From Monodelphis domestica (Eukaryota > Chordata > Mammalia > Didelphimorphia > Didelphidae), in contig NC_077230.1 of assembly GCF_027887165.1 (NCBI RefSeq), positions 34,051,351 through 34,115,350 on the forward strand: a stretch of 64,000 bases of DNA, read 5' to 3'. Under the pieces are notes generated by a model, which was given only the letters and a program-made list of their open reading frames with translations, had not been told where the DNA came from and ran no database searches. Shown one piece after another: positions 22,590 through 33,329 of the stretch. Position numbers and translations under genes: made by a program. How positions within the stretch are numbered: the stretch's first letter is position 1; the number at the start of each line of letters is the position of its first letter.

Positions 22590-24480
22590 GTCACTTTAAA
22601 GATATATTACAGAATCCAAATTGTAAGAAGGAATGGAATACATTCTCTCCCTAGTTAATCTGTGTCACCCTAAGATTTTATTAAGCGTGGGACTCACTCT
22701 TATTCCCTACTTAAAATGAATGTGTAAACTCTAGCTTGAGTCTCTAGCTGCCTTTCTAATGAGACTCACCATCACCTTTGTCAGAGTTATGCAGAAAGTG
22801 AGGCAGGTCAAGATTCTTTTGAGAAAAGTGAGGTGGGGGGAGGATTCAGTCTATTTCGCCTTCTGCAGATTTGACTATACCATTTACTAGCTGTTTGGAA
22901 CTTTGAACAACTTACTTAACTACTCATGTTCTTTAAATCTCATATGAAAAGTAGTACTGTGAGAACACCAATCTGACCTTTTGGTGTACATAGTTTCAAA
23001 GGAGAAATGCTTGGAAAAAATATTGGACAAATTAAATAAAGAAGTATTATATATACATTTACATATACATATACATATATACATATTCTGAAAAGAATGA
23101 GTTCCACATACCAACCAGTGAAGTTTTTTAAAGAATACAGTTCTTTCAGAACAAAAATGACACAATAGAGAAAAGAGAAATGGATCCTATTTTGACTCTG
23201 GCAAAGGCTTAAAAGTACAGGTGAATTTGGAACAACAAATGCCCAGGTGCCAAGAAGAGGAAAAGATCATGAAAAAGTGGTTGTAATGGAACAGAGAGGA
23301 TATTATGGAACAGTGATGATGTTATAAGCATCAGTGTTTGATATTAATAAACATTTTAATCACTGACATAGATGAAATAATAGATTCCATATGAAATTTG
23401 CAAATAATTTGTTTTAGCTATAATTTTCCCAAACCTAGTACTATGGAAAATATATTTTTGAATGTTTTAAATGAATAATATTTTAGATATATCTGTATCT
23501 ATCTCTTTCGATCTATATGACTGTCCATCTAAATTTAACTTTTGGCAAATAAGTTAGAGATGGCTTCCTTTCTTAGCTATAGATGTTAGACAACCTATAT
23601 AGATGTTAGACAACCTATCTATATAGAAGGTTCATTAGAAATCACTTTCTTGGGTGTCATCATTTACCTGAATTTGTCTGGTATTGTGAATATGACAACT
23701 TTTGGAGCATCATTGCCATTGCTAACAGTAGGCAATCTGGTTCAGCCTTTTGAGTCTGGGGTGAATGAGTCACAGTGGGAAAGTGGATGATGCACATCAG
23801 GGGCTGTTATTTTTTTGGCTGCTGAGTACCATTATTATGGTGATATGTTCAGTTGGTGTTCAGGGAGGGTTAGAACCTCTACTGTGAGAGCTTGCTGAAT
23901 GCTTTTCAGGGCTGCTTATCCCCATTTGGTGTCTACCTCTTTCCCAGCTCTTACTTGTGGCTCCAAGCTATAGTTTTCAGCAGCAGGCTGTTAAAACTGT
24001 CCAGGCAGATGCGTTAAGCTTGGGTTTATGTCTAACCCTAGCCTTGTGAAGACCTCTCCTGCGAGAACAGATGGATGAGGCAATTTGTTTCAGTAGCCAT
24101 GAAGGTGGCTGAAGCAAACACTTTCGAGTGCTTAAAACTTGGATGGCTATTAGAGACACTGACATCATTTAGGTGCATTTTCAGTCATCCTGACTTTTGT
24201 CTTGCCACAGGATTTAGATGACTCTGGAAGAAAGAGTGAGGCTGACAACTCTGGGCAACTCACTTAAATCCAATTCACACATAAGTTAAGATATTACCCT
24301 GTGATGTCACTGGTATTCTTTGAAATGAAGGGTCACCACCACCACCACCAATTGATGGAACATATTTTTTATTGACTGAATCATCCTTTTATCTTCTTAA
24401 ATCTAGCTTTGTTTTAAACTGCCCTTGCAGCTGGCTAATATTTTCTTGTAGATTCCAGATGATCAGTTTTTCAGGAGGAA
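22590..24480. other. Intron 7 of copy B, downstream part, no gene
   Basis: 22590-23530 shows no feature apart from a TA/CA patch near 23045-23090. From about 23540 the sequence is homologous to copy C 50690 onward, for example the 'gggctgcttatc...ttggtgtct' block at 23910 and 51052. Confidence 0.5.
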
Positions 24481-24504
24481 GCTCAAAAATTATCTATTTA
24501 ATCC

Positions 24505-24625
24505 ACTCATTTTGTAGGTGAGGAAAATGAAGCCCAGAGAATACATATAGATGACTAGCTCCCCTGCTAAGACTTCAAGTGTCTTGCCTCTAAATCCAAT
24601 GCTCTATGTTCTTACCTCTGCATGA
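24505..24625 (+). mobile_element. MIR-like relic shared with copy C
   Basis: 'cattttgtaggtgaggaaaatgaagcccagag' and the following sequence resemble the MIR core. The same relic stands at 51565-51660 in copy C, so it predates the B duplication. Confidence 0.6.
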
Positions 24626-24736
24626 TAATATAGAGGGTCATTAGCAATAGGAAGCAATTAAAGGTTGCTGTTGCCTCTGGTTAAACCTAGGAAGAAACTT
24701 ATACTGTTCTACTCATTGAATTATTCATATTCTTAG

Positions 24737-24839
24737 ATATCACAATTATAAAAGAACCAGTAGAAGAATTAGTAGAAGAGGAGATCAGCAGTGGCAAACC
24801 TGCAATGGGAAAAGCTATAATGCAGTTTTCCTGGTTTTG
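24737..24839 (+). pseudogene. Copy B exon 8 (acidic linker), open
   Basis: Acceptor ttcttag, donor gtaaga; 103 nt, in phase with C exon 8 but three codons shorter. It reads 'VEELVEEEISSGKP' and ends in 'FSWF'. No stop. Confidence 0.68.
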
Positions 24840-25636
24840 GTAAGAGATGTGCTTTTTATAAATGGATAACAAAGTTCTTAACAGGCAAAATAATTTATTT
24901 CTGCTGGATTTTACCCCATTGGCTACCATTTTGCAGTGTTTTTCCTTTATATAAAAGAACCTCATTATTTCTATATGGTTTCTCAGTTGTTCACATCTTC
25001 CTCAAATGGACTCTGGCATAGAGGTATCCAACTCACAACCTATGGATGTGGCCCCAAGAGATCCATTTCTTTTTGAGTTTGATAACACCAACATAGAGGA
25101 AAAAATATAGGACATAGAGTGTATCTAGGGTCAAATTGGAGCTTTGTCACTTCAACTTGTGTGATTGAGGTTATGTGATTTCTGATCAATACGTTTGAGA
25201 TTTCTCATCTATATAAAATGAGGGGATGGCACAAGTTGACATCCAGTGTTACTTCCAAATCTACATCAGGGAAACTTCAACTCCTTACAAGACAAATCAT
25301 GTATTAGTTGTGTTTAATGTAGAGGAGGAAGCGGTAGAGAGATGATACCATGCCACATGCACAAAACTTTTAACTTAATTGACTTCCATTTCTTGTTTGT
25401 TTCTTTTTTTTAACATAAAAGTCAAGTTAGGTTATACCTATTCTCTTCGATATATTCCAACATAGACATGTGCCCTATAAAAAACTAACGTTCCTTTAAC
25501 ATATGGCTTTATCTTTCTTATGGAATTGAAATTTATGAATTTTTATAGTGTGTTTCTCTTTAGGTAACTTTTTGCATCATAATAGAATGTATTTTGTGCT
25601 TTAATTATTTCCCTCTCAAATCTTGGATGATTCTAG

Positions 25637-25733
25637 CAATGTCCAAGGATACAATTGGAGGAACTTCTTTTGTTTTAAAAAACATGATAAACAAGTACAG
25701 AATGTGCGCAAGCAGGAAGAAACTGACCTAAAG
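25637..25733 (+). pseudogene. Copy B exon 9 (basic linker), open
   Basis: Acceptor gattctag, donor gtaaat; 97 nt as in A and C. It keeps '[15 protein letters not shown]'. No stop. Confidence 0.7.
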
Positions 25734-25947
25734 GTAAATTTTCATTATGTGAAATTTGTCATAAAGATTTATGTGCGTATCTCCATTTTAATTACTAGGG
25801 AATGAGCTTTTAACATAATCTCTAAGACCCTTTCGCAGTTTTCACTGTCAAGGGTTATATTAACATAGGCCAATCTAAGCTTTTAAATATTGTCTCTCTT
25901 GATCTCTAGCTATTTGATGACGCCTCTGCTTCTTTTATACCCCAAAG

Positions 25948-26085
25948 CTGCTGGTGTCTGACTGGACAGAAACTCAAGTTGGCCATTGGTTAAAGAGTAT
26001 TGGAATGAAAAAATATATCCTGAAATTTGATTATAAAAGAATAAGAGGTCAAGAACTTCTTGAATTAGACAATGATGCATTAAAA
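25948..26085 (+). pseudogene. Copy B exon 10 (SAM first half), likely from a shifted acceptor
   Basis: Using the AG at 25946-25947 gives 138 nt in phase 0 and an open SAM start ('WTETQVGHWLKSIG'), donor gtaagc. The acceptor used in A and C maps to 25909 and would put the SAM out of frame. The bases between them (cctctgcttcttttatacccc) form a good pyrimidine tract. Confidence 0.62.
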
Positions 26086-26324
26086 GTAAGCTTCAGAATT
26101 GGCTCTTTATATATGCTACATACAATTATATATTAACTTCTTTTATGGTGGGCATTGGATGAAAAACAGTACAAATAATGGGATTCCTATATATGGCCCA
26201 TTTGACAACCTTATGGTTTTAAGGAAAACATGTTAACTACCTTTTTGAATGTAGTTTCAAGAAATGTTTTTTAATGTGATTTGCTCCCCCTTTTTTTAGT
26301 ATTCAGGCCATATTCCTTTTCATT

Positions 26325-26520
26325 TCTATTTATTTATTGAAACCTTATACCTTCCATCTTAGAATATATAACATGTAAGTTTCCAAAGAAAAAGAATTTT
26401 AAGGGGTGGGCAATGTGAGGCAAGTGACTGTCTCAGCATCATACTTCTAGGGGGTCACATTTGAAACCAGGTCCTCTTTTCTCTAGGTCTGGTTCTCAAT
26501 CTATTGAGCCACCATTCTTT
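26325..26520 (-). mobile_element. tRNA-derived SINE, - strand, in intron 10 of copy B
   Basis: The reverse complement shows 'ggtggctcaatagattgag', 'ggtttcaaatgtgacc' (B-box-like), 'ccttagaatt' and an A-rich end. In A and C the same SINE survives only as a stub beside an inserted L1. Confidence 0.65.
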
Positions 26521-27325
26521 TTTTTTCTTTTTTTAGAATTCTATTAACAAACACTGGAAAGCAGAAAAGCAATATTTTAATTTTGTACCAGGCAGATTAA
26601 CTTCACTGAAACAGATTAAAAAACAGTAATCATGGGAAATGGCAAGCTTTCATTTCATTTATAGTAAATAAAATATCAATATTTTAAGCTTTAAATATCA
26701 AATATTGGTTAGAATAACATCTTTGTCATTGACTAGAGGTACTAGAGGAATATGATAATTGACTACACAAAACCCTGAAATATATTCTACTTGGATTCAT
26801 TTGCCACATAAGAAAATATTAGGAGGATTTTTTAAAATGTAGCTTCTTTCACAATTATTTCTAAAATGTTCCTAATGTATTCTACTTAAGTACCTCTAAG
26901 CTGTAAATTTCTGATATTCTGGGTTCTTCAATTTGAAGACAAATGAAAATTATGCAATTAAAAATAATAAAAAAAATGTATAGTGTTTCAAATGCAACCA
27001 TCTCTGGGCTCCCAACCAGTTAAGCAAATAAAAATTAATAGATGAGAAATGTAGCTTCAAGTATAATTATGATACCAATAAGAAGGACCAACACTCTTCT
27101 TAGAAAAGATAGTTTTTATGTGAATTCCTTAATGCATTTTAGAGTTCTACAATGTAATTTTTTTACTTCATTCAGAGACATTGAATATTTTCATAATGTT
27201 GTAAAATCTGAGTTCTTCAGAAATGATACTTAATTTAATGTTCAGGCTCATTATGTAAAGAGTTATAAAATATATTCATTTGAATGCATGCATGTAAAGT
27301 AACAGCTTTAATTTTTTTCCCAAAG

Positions 27326-27415
27326 TGCATTGGAATCACTAAGAAAAGAGATTGCAAGAAAATCCTTAAGGGAAAAAGAAAATTCAACAGACAGAAAAAA
27401 ATTAATACAATCTAA
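27326..27415 (+). pseudogene. Copy B exon 11 (SAM end), TAA stop
   Basis: Acceptor ttttttcccaaag; 29 codons then TAA. It begins 'CIGITKKRDCKKILKG', which keeps the L-G-I/K pattern of SAM helix 5 that A and C have lost, and ends in a lysine-rich tail unlike theirs. A possible AATAAA lies near 27600. Confidence 0.68.
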
Positions 27416-28299
27416 CAATTAAATATATCAAAAAGATAATTCTGGAAGATACAGCAAAAATGAGAAAAAATATAATTACATGATATTTACCTTTAATCTA
27501 CTACTTCAACATATTATTTTGATATAGAATAATTTTTCATTGTTGAAAAATTATTAATATCATCCATAATAAGCATTACACATATTATACTGTATTTCTG
27601 AATAAACTGATTATAATATACACATATGCTCTCATTTTTGTAGGAAATGGATATGGAATTTCCTCAGTACAACTGAAGGAATAGTGCTAAAAGCAATTTT
27701 CCTAGTATAACAGAAACTCTTAGATGTTTTCAATCTTGTTCAACTTTTCATTACCTCTGCCTAGACCACCTGTAAAAAATCTGCCTCAAACATTGAATTG
27801 TTGCTTTCTTATTGTCCCAGAGTCCTTAATAGACATTAATTTCAGAACCTTAATGTTCTTCTCTCCAACTCCAGCCCTCTCTATTCTTTGTTAATTTTGC
27901 TTCAGAATCCAAATATGAACAAAAGAAATAAATGTATATAAAAATTTATACATATAATAAATATATATCTATAAGGTATATATGATATGTGTGTGCATAC
28001 ATATATATTGCCCATGAGACCTCCTTCTTACCTTCTCCCATTAACTACTACATTGACTTCTCCATAGTTTTTTGGTCATAATACTCTCCAAATCATAGCT
28101 CAAGTGCTCCAAAATACTGTTTTACATTTATCAATCTGTTAAAGAATGTTATTCAGTTAAACCAATGGCCAACGAGGTGCTTTTGTTGTCCTCTCCCAGG
28201 ACAATATCTTTAACAACTCTGCCCTCTTCTGCTCCCAAAGAGATAAAAGGAAAAAGTGCTTTAGGACATCGACAACATGAAGCAATAGTTGTAAAGAGT

Positions 28300-28869
28300 G
28301 AAGAACTATAGAAACATGCATGGACTATACGCTATAGCACCCTTGAGCTATTTAGCTTTAGAATCTTTGTTTTTTAATTCTTACTATAAGCTTTTAATAG
28401 ACACAAGGATCATTTGTTTTAGTTTTGTTTTTAGACCTGTGGCCTGAAGGAGCCATGTGCACTAGGAAAGAAAATAGGAAAAGTTACTTGGTTTAGAGGA
28501 TCATATGTATCATCTAAGTTTCCCTAGTGCATATGGAAATATAAATGATCCAAGATAATTTCTTGGGATCTGAGAATGTCCATGAGAATAATAATCCACA
28601 GGAAGATCTCCATTGACTGCTGTTGCTGAAAGTAAGGACAAACCTGAGAACCCAATGACAGTTTTATTCTAAAGGCTAAAGCCAGAGATAGGGACTTGTG
28701 TATTTCTAAAGGGACCGACTTCTGTAGGCATGATGTGGCCTAGGAAGAAGAATCAAATTTCAGTTCAACAGGACTAAAACAATAGGAGATTCAAGAATGC
28801 CTGATTCCCTTTTGTATGTGAATAAATTCTGTCACAAAGGTAAGTTTAATTAGAAGTTAAGGTGGCAGC

Positions 28870-28934
<65 letters not shown>

Positions 28935-29740
28935 TTTGAATCATTTTCAATTGCAAGCAATATTTAATACTAAATCTAGGAGGAGATAGGAAATCTTTAC
29001 AGACTACTGTGTAGAAAGACAGACATAAGGTGACATAGTTATACCTTTCTTTGAAAGCTCAATGCTGGAAGCACTGGATTAGGGAAGGATATGGCAGATT
29101 TTGCAGCAATAATGCAGGCTTCAGGGGAGAAAGACCTGCTAAGAAGTTTTGTGTGACAGAAGGGCAGGCCATGTTAGAGAGAAATGTTGGAAACGTCTCC
29201 ACAGATAAGCTTTGGCAACTGGCTGGATGGAGGAGGAATGATGGACTGAGCCTGTGAAGAAGACAATATTTGGTGAGGTAGGATGATGAAATAGTGAGAG
29301 AGAGAAGAGGAAGAGGGGAGATTTTCTGATTAGAAAATAAGAATTTTAGCTTTGGAAATACTGAATATCAGATGTTTATAGGACAATGGTATAATTTAGA
29401 GAGGCATCACCTACCAAAAATTCCAGACTGGGATCTGGAAAGCTTACCACAATCTCAACACCCAAAGATTAAAGCCCAAATATTTGGAGAAGAAAAAAAA
29501 AAACCCACCCCAATATACTTCTTTTTCACTGTCCTCTGATCAGGACTGATCTTCCTTCACCACTCTGCCTACTGCTGCTGTCATAGAGCTAGAGAAAACA
29601 TGCTTTTTGATGTCAGCAATAATTCACATTAGCTGTTGGGAGTGGAGCTATGTGGAAACGTGAGAGTGGTTTGGGTTCCTGAGTTGATTACATTAAAAAA
29701 TTCCTTTAAAAAATCTTTTTCTCAACACTTTTCACATTTA
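28300..29740. other. Spacer between copy B and copy C, no gene
   Basis: It holds a (TG)n microsatellite (28873-28935) and otherwise unassigned sequence. Open frames of 60-85 codons here have no splice context or family resemblance. Confidence 0.5.
28873..28935. repeat. (TG)n microsatellite
   Basis: About 30 TG units with one CG interruption. Confidence 0.97.
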
Positions 29741-29804
29741 CATAAAAGGTTTTTATTCTTTTTAATTTTACATAGTTACAAGAGCCTTAGTTTAAAAGCC
29801 CTGG

Positions 29805-30012
29805 TTCACTTAAAAAATAAAACAAACAAAAAACCCTTGCCTTCTCACTTAGAATCAATGCTGTGTATAGTTTCCACAGCAGAAGAGTGGTAAGGGCTAG
29901 TCAATGGGGTTTAAGCGACTTGCCCAGGGTCACCAAGCTAGGAAGTGTCTGCGGCCAAATTTGAACCCAGGACTTGGCTCTCAATTCACCGAGTCACCCA
30001 ATTGCCTCCAAA
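29805..30012 (-). mobile_element. tRNA-derived marsupial SINE, - strand
   Basis: The reverse complement has 'ggtgactcggtgaattgag' (A-box side), 'gggttcaaatttggcc' (B-box), 'cctgggcaagtcgcttaaacc' and 'actattcagc... agtgagaaggcaaggg', with an A/T-rich tail. Confidence 0.85.
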
Positions 30013-30669
30013 GTGGTTCATTCTTGAAAGAAAATTGAAAAAAGTTACTTTTCTTTTGATGAGTTACATGAATGATTCCAGTCATCCAAGTATCCCTGAA
30101 ACTCATAAATTCTTTTAGATGGTTTCTGAGGAACTGAAGCTAACATGAGGAAAATGTTCCCTAGAAACTTACCCAGTCACCTGTGGGGAAACAATAACAG
30201 CAGATTCTAAAGAATGCCAGAAAAAGGAGTCCATGGATTTGTAAGAACACATATTTCTATATATATGATATGTCTGAGGAAGCAGAGACAGTTCTGTTCT
30301 TGCTACCTCTGGGCTAAGCCATATTATCCTCCTTGAGGGCAGGCTGTTTCTCTCAAGCTCGGTGCCCACCATAAATACTTGTTGGCTAACTGGATTGATA
30401 AATGGAATTGTTTACACACTCGTTGCTAGGGGAGCTTGTTTTGAAACTTAGGAAGTAAAATTATGTAAGTCTCAAGAAAGAAAAAGAAGTCTAAATATTA
30501 AATGTATAAAGGTGGTAAAATGGAAAGATTGGTAGGCCTAAGCTGAGGTATCTGTTAACTTTTACTGCTGCTTTTTGACTGCTGGCTGACCATTCTGAGT
30601 TTCAAGGCAACTGAGTTGATTCAAAAGAAATGACTGGTGGTTCCCTTAAGAGGGCCAAACACTCAACAG

Positions 30670-30781
30670 CCAATAAGAGATCATAGAACATAGAACAACT
30701 GTCAGGTTACCAAGGAATCAGGAGGATTATAAATAAAGGGAGGAGACTGGGGAGGTCATTCCTGCAAAGGAAACCAAGGAG
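30670..30781 (+). promoter_or_regulatory. Candidate promoter and 5' UTR exon of copy C
   Basis: A CCAAT box (30670-30674) lies about 58 bp before a TATAAATA (30728-30735), followed by a GA-rich stretch and a donor-like GTAGGAT with its GT at 30782. Splicing from here to the acceptor at 33210 would make the ATG at 33275 the first ATG of the transcript. Alternatively this is a promoter inside an old LTR. Inferred from sequence only. Confidence 0.35.
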
Positions 30782-31309
30782 GTAGGATGTGTTAAGGGTT
30801 GGAAGGGTGGCAGTTTGATAAATTGTGGAATTATTTGTTTTAGAGTAGTTGCTGGGGATTTCTTTTTGTTGTGGAATGGTTTGATATGGAATTGGTGATT
30901 TTTGATGTATACATTTTTAAAAAATATTGATAAACAGAATTCTAAAGGGGATCTCAGAGATTTTGTCCATTTTCAAAGGAATTGAAGATTATTGAGGAAT
31001 CTATAAATATTATAAAATACTATGGCAGGTTCCAGGGGGAAATATATCCTAACCAATATCTTCTAACGTGTTTTCTTTTTTATTTTAATTCTTTCTCTTT
31101 TTAACTTTTAAACATTACTTCATGTTTTCTGTTTCATATGATTTTCACAATTTTGGTCAGTCCTCTAGTGAAAAAATATAAGAATATTGGGGAAAGAAGG
31201 AGTGGGATAAATCGTGGAAATTCATCTTTATATAAATATTTAGAAACAGAAACCAATCTATATGTATGTACTACATTTAAATAAATATATATAAGTCTGA
31301 ATATAAAGA

Positions 31310-32820
31310 TTATATCCAATTAATATCAATTATTAATTAATGATTATCAATTATTAAATGTCACTAATCAATAATTGATTAATTAATGATCATCAATGTG
31401 TAATAATGAAAAATTAATAATTGGTTAATATAAATTATTTATTATAAACCACTAAATTATTGAATTATTTTATTTTTATTTATATACATTTGATTAATTA
31501 ATTTATTTTTAATAAATTTTATTTTTATATATTTATATATTATTTATTAAATTGTTTATTTTAATTTATTTTAACATAACTTATTAATTCATTTAATTTA
31601 ATTTTTAAAGTTAATTTAATTCAATTATTTATTAAAATAATTAATACAATATAATATTATTTATGAATTAGTGACAGCCATTAATTGATGATCATTAATT
31701 AATGACTGGCAATGATTATTATTTTTAACCATCATTAATATTAAACAATTATTGATTAATCAGCATTGATTAATAATTAATCTAAATCAATTAATAATTA
31801 ATGATCATTAATGAATCTATCCATGATCATTGATTACTAATTATATTAAGTGAATTTAATGGATGGTCATTAATTAATAATTGATCATGATTATTATTCA
31901 TAATAATTATTAAGTGATATTAAGTAATTATTGATTAACGAGGATTGACATTAATTATTTTATAGTCATTATTATTAATTACATCAAAAAATTATTGATT
32001 TATTTCATGAATTAATATTAACCAATTATTATTTGATAGTGTTTAATAATTAATATTAACAGATTATTGATGATCATCAATTTATCCTTATTAAATAATT
32101 GTTTAATATAAAAAATAATAATGATTGTGGAAAATAATAATTAATAATGATCATCAATTAGTATATGTCCCTAATTAATAATTGATTAATATTAATTATT
32201 GATTATTAAATTATTGTATTTTAGAGTATATTTAATTGATTTATTTATTTTTAAATACATTTTCTTTTTATATATGTATATATAAATATATTTTATACAT
32301 TTTTAAATTTAATATAATTTATTTATTTATTTATTTATTCAATTTAACTTTTAAATCAATTTATATAAAGTATTTATTAACTTATTAAAATAGTAAAGAA
32401 TTAATAATTAAATATTGATTGATATTATTACTAATTAATAACAATTGCTAATTAATTATTATTTATTAATAATCTTTTAGTATTTATTATTAATTAATTA
32501 AGAATAATTAATGATTGATTCTTAATAATTATTGTAAGTAATCAATATCAATTATTAATTAATGGTTGAGAATTAATAGTCAATTAATAACAATTATTAA
32601 TTAATAACAATTATTAATGATAATCAATCAATAATTGATTATGTAATAATTAAATTATTATAATATAATGTGTTATGTTGTATAAATATAATAATATGAT
32701 AGGATAGGATAGCATATAATCATTATATTATAAATTCTGATTAATTGAAAATAATAATTTATTAATGATCATTAATAATTAGAATTCATTAATTAATATT
32801 AATATTTAATTAACATTAAA
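31310..32820. repeat. 1.5 kb almost pure A/T block with TTAATTAAT and GATCAT motifs
   Basis: G and C are rare, and most of them occur inside recurrent 'aatgatcatta' or 'attgattaat' words, which are partly palindromic. It has no fixed period by eye. It ends about 390 bp before the first coding exon of copy C. Confidence 0.9.
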
Positions 32821-33210
32821 GGATGGTTTTAGAATATAAAGAAAAGAATGTGAGTCAATGTGCCTTGTACCACTTACCATAAACATTAATTAGGCTATAG
32901 CAAAATTGTATATACCTTTAGAATTCCTCCCCTTCCATTAGGTATAATGCTGATTTTCCCCCCTCAAATTTAATCAACATACAGGAGTAAATTTGAACAT
33001 ATGAGATACATTGTGAAAGGAAATATCATTAGTGTGTATCTTGGGGTCTAACACTAAGATAAAAAGAATTTTTAAGGGGTGTATCAATTAATGTCAAAAG
33101 ACTGATCAAGAAAACTAATTTTTCTAAATAAAATTAACACACCACTGTACTTTGAAATTATTTATATTTTGTTGCCCATGCACTTAAATTTTTTTTTAAT
33201 TTTTTTCAAG

Positions 33211-33329
33211 TAAAGATCGAATATTTTCTTGTTCAAGAAGCTTGTTGATAGCTTTTAATCTTCTCTGTGAAAAAATGATGCAAAGAAGAGTCCAGAACCT
33301 CGATTTATTTTCTTGTCAAATAGACAAAG
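33211..33329 (+). CDS. Copy C exon 1 (PDZ entry)
   Basis: Strong acceptor (tttttttaattttttt then cag-like caag), donor gtaagc. Two in-frame ATGs at 33275 and 33278. It reads '[16 protein letters not shown]', lining up with neurabin 'KRVEKLELFPVELEKD' just before its PDZ. The frame stays open upstream to the acceptor, without a clear PP1-docking RVxF. Confidence 0.7.

Larger units (their letters stand above)
16027..27415 (+). pseudogene. Neurabin-like PDZ-SAM gene, copy B: exons 6-11 only, probably a pseudogene
   Basis: Six exon-like segments match copy C exons 6-11: 16027-16123, 17263-17395, 24737-24839, 25637-25733, 25948-26085 and 27326-27415. The PDZ exons 1-5 are absent; L1 sequence sits directly upstream instead. 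Exon 7 has an in-frame TGA at 17320-17322. In the SAM exon the ancestral acceptor (25909) would give a frameshift, but an AG at 25946-25947 after a pyrimidine tract restores phase 0. The encoded SAM looks more canonical than that of A or C: 'WTETQVGHWLKSIGMKKY', 'GQELLELDNDALK', then 'CIGITKKRDCKKILKG', close to neurabin-1. Most exons remain open, so a transcribed SAM-only product cannot be ruled out. Confidence 0.7.
15995..28300 (+). repeat. Old duplicated block (copy B), homologous to 46145-59940
   Basis: Exons, intron ends, relic repeats and the 3' flank follow the same order as in copy C but are far more diverged than A is from C. Shared landmarks: 16205-17480 with 47145-48490; 17640-18430 with 49220-50690; 23540-24650 with 50690-51660; the exons to 27415; and the flank around 27720-28260 with about 59450-59920. 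The left end of similarity lies within about 25 bp of the exon 6 acceptor. Confidence 0.85.
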
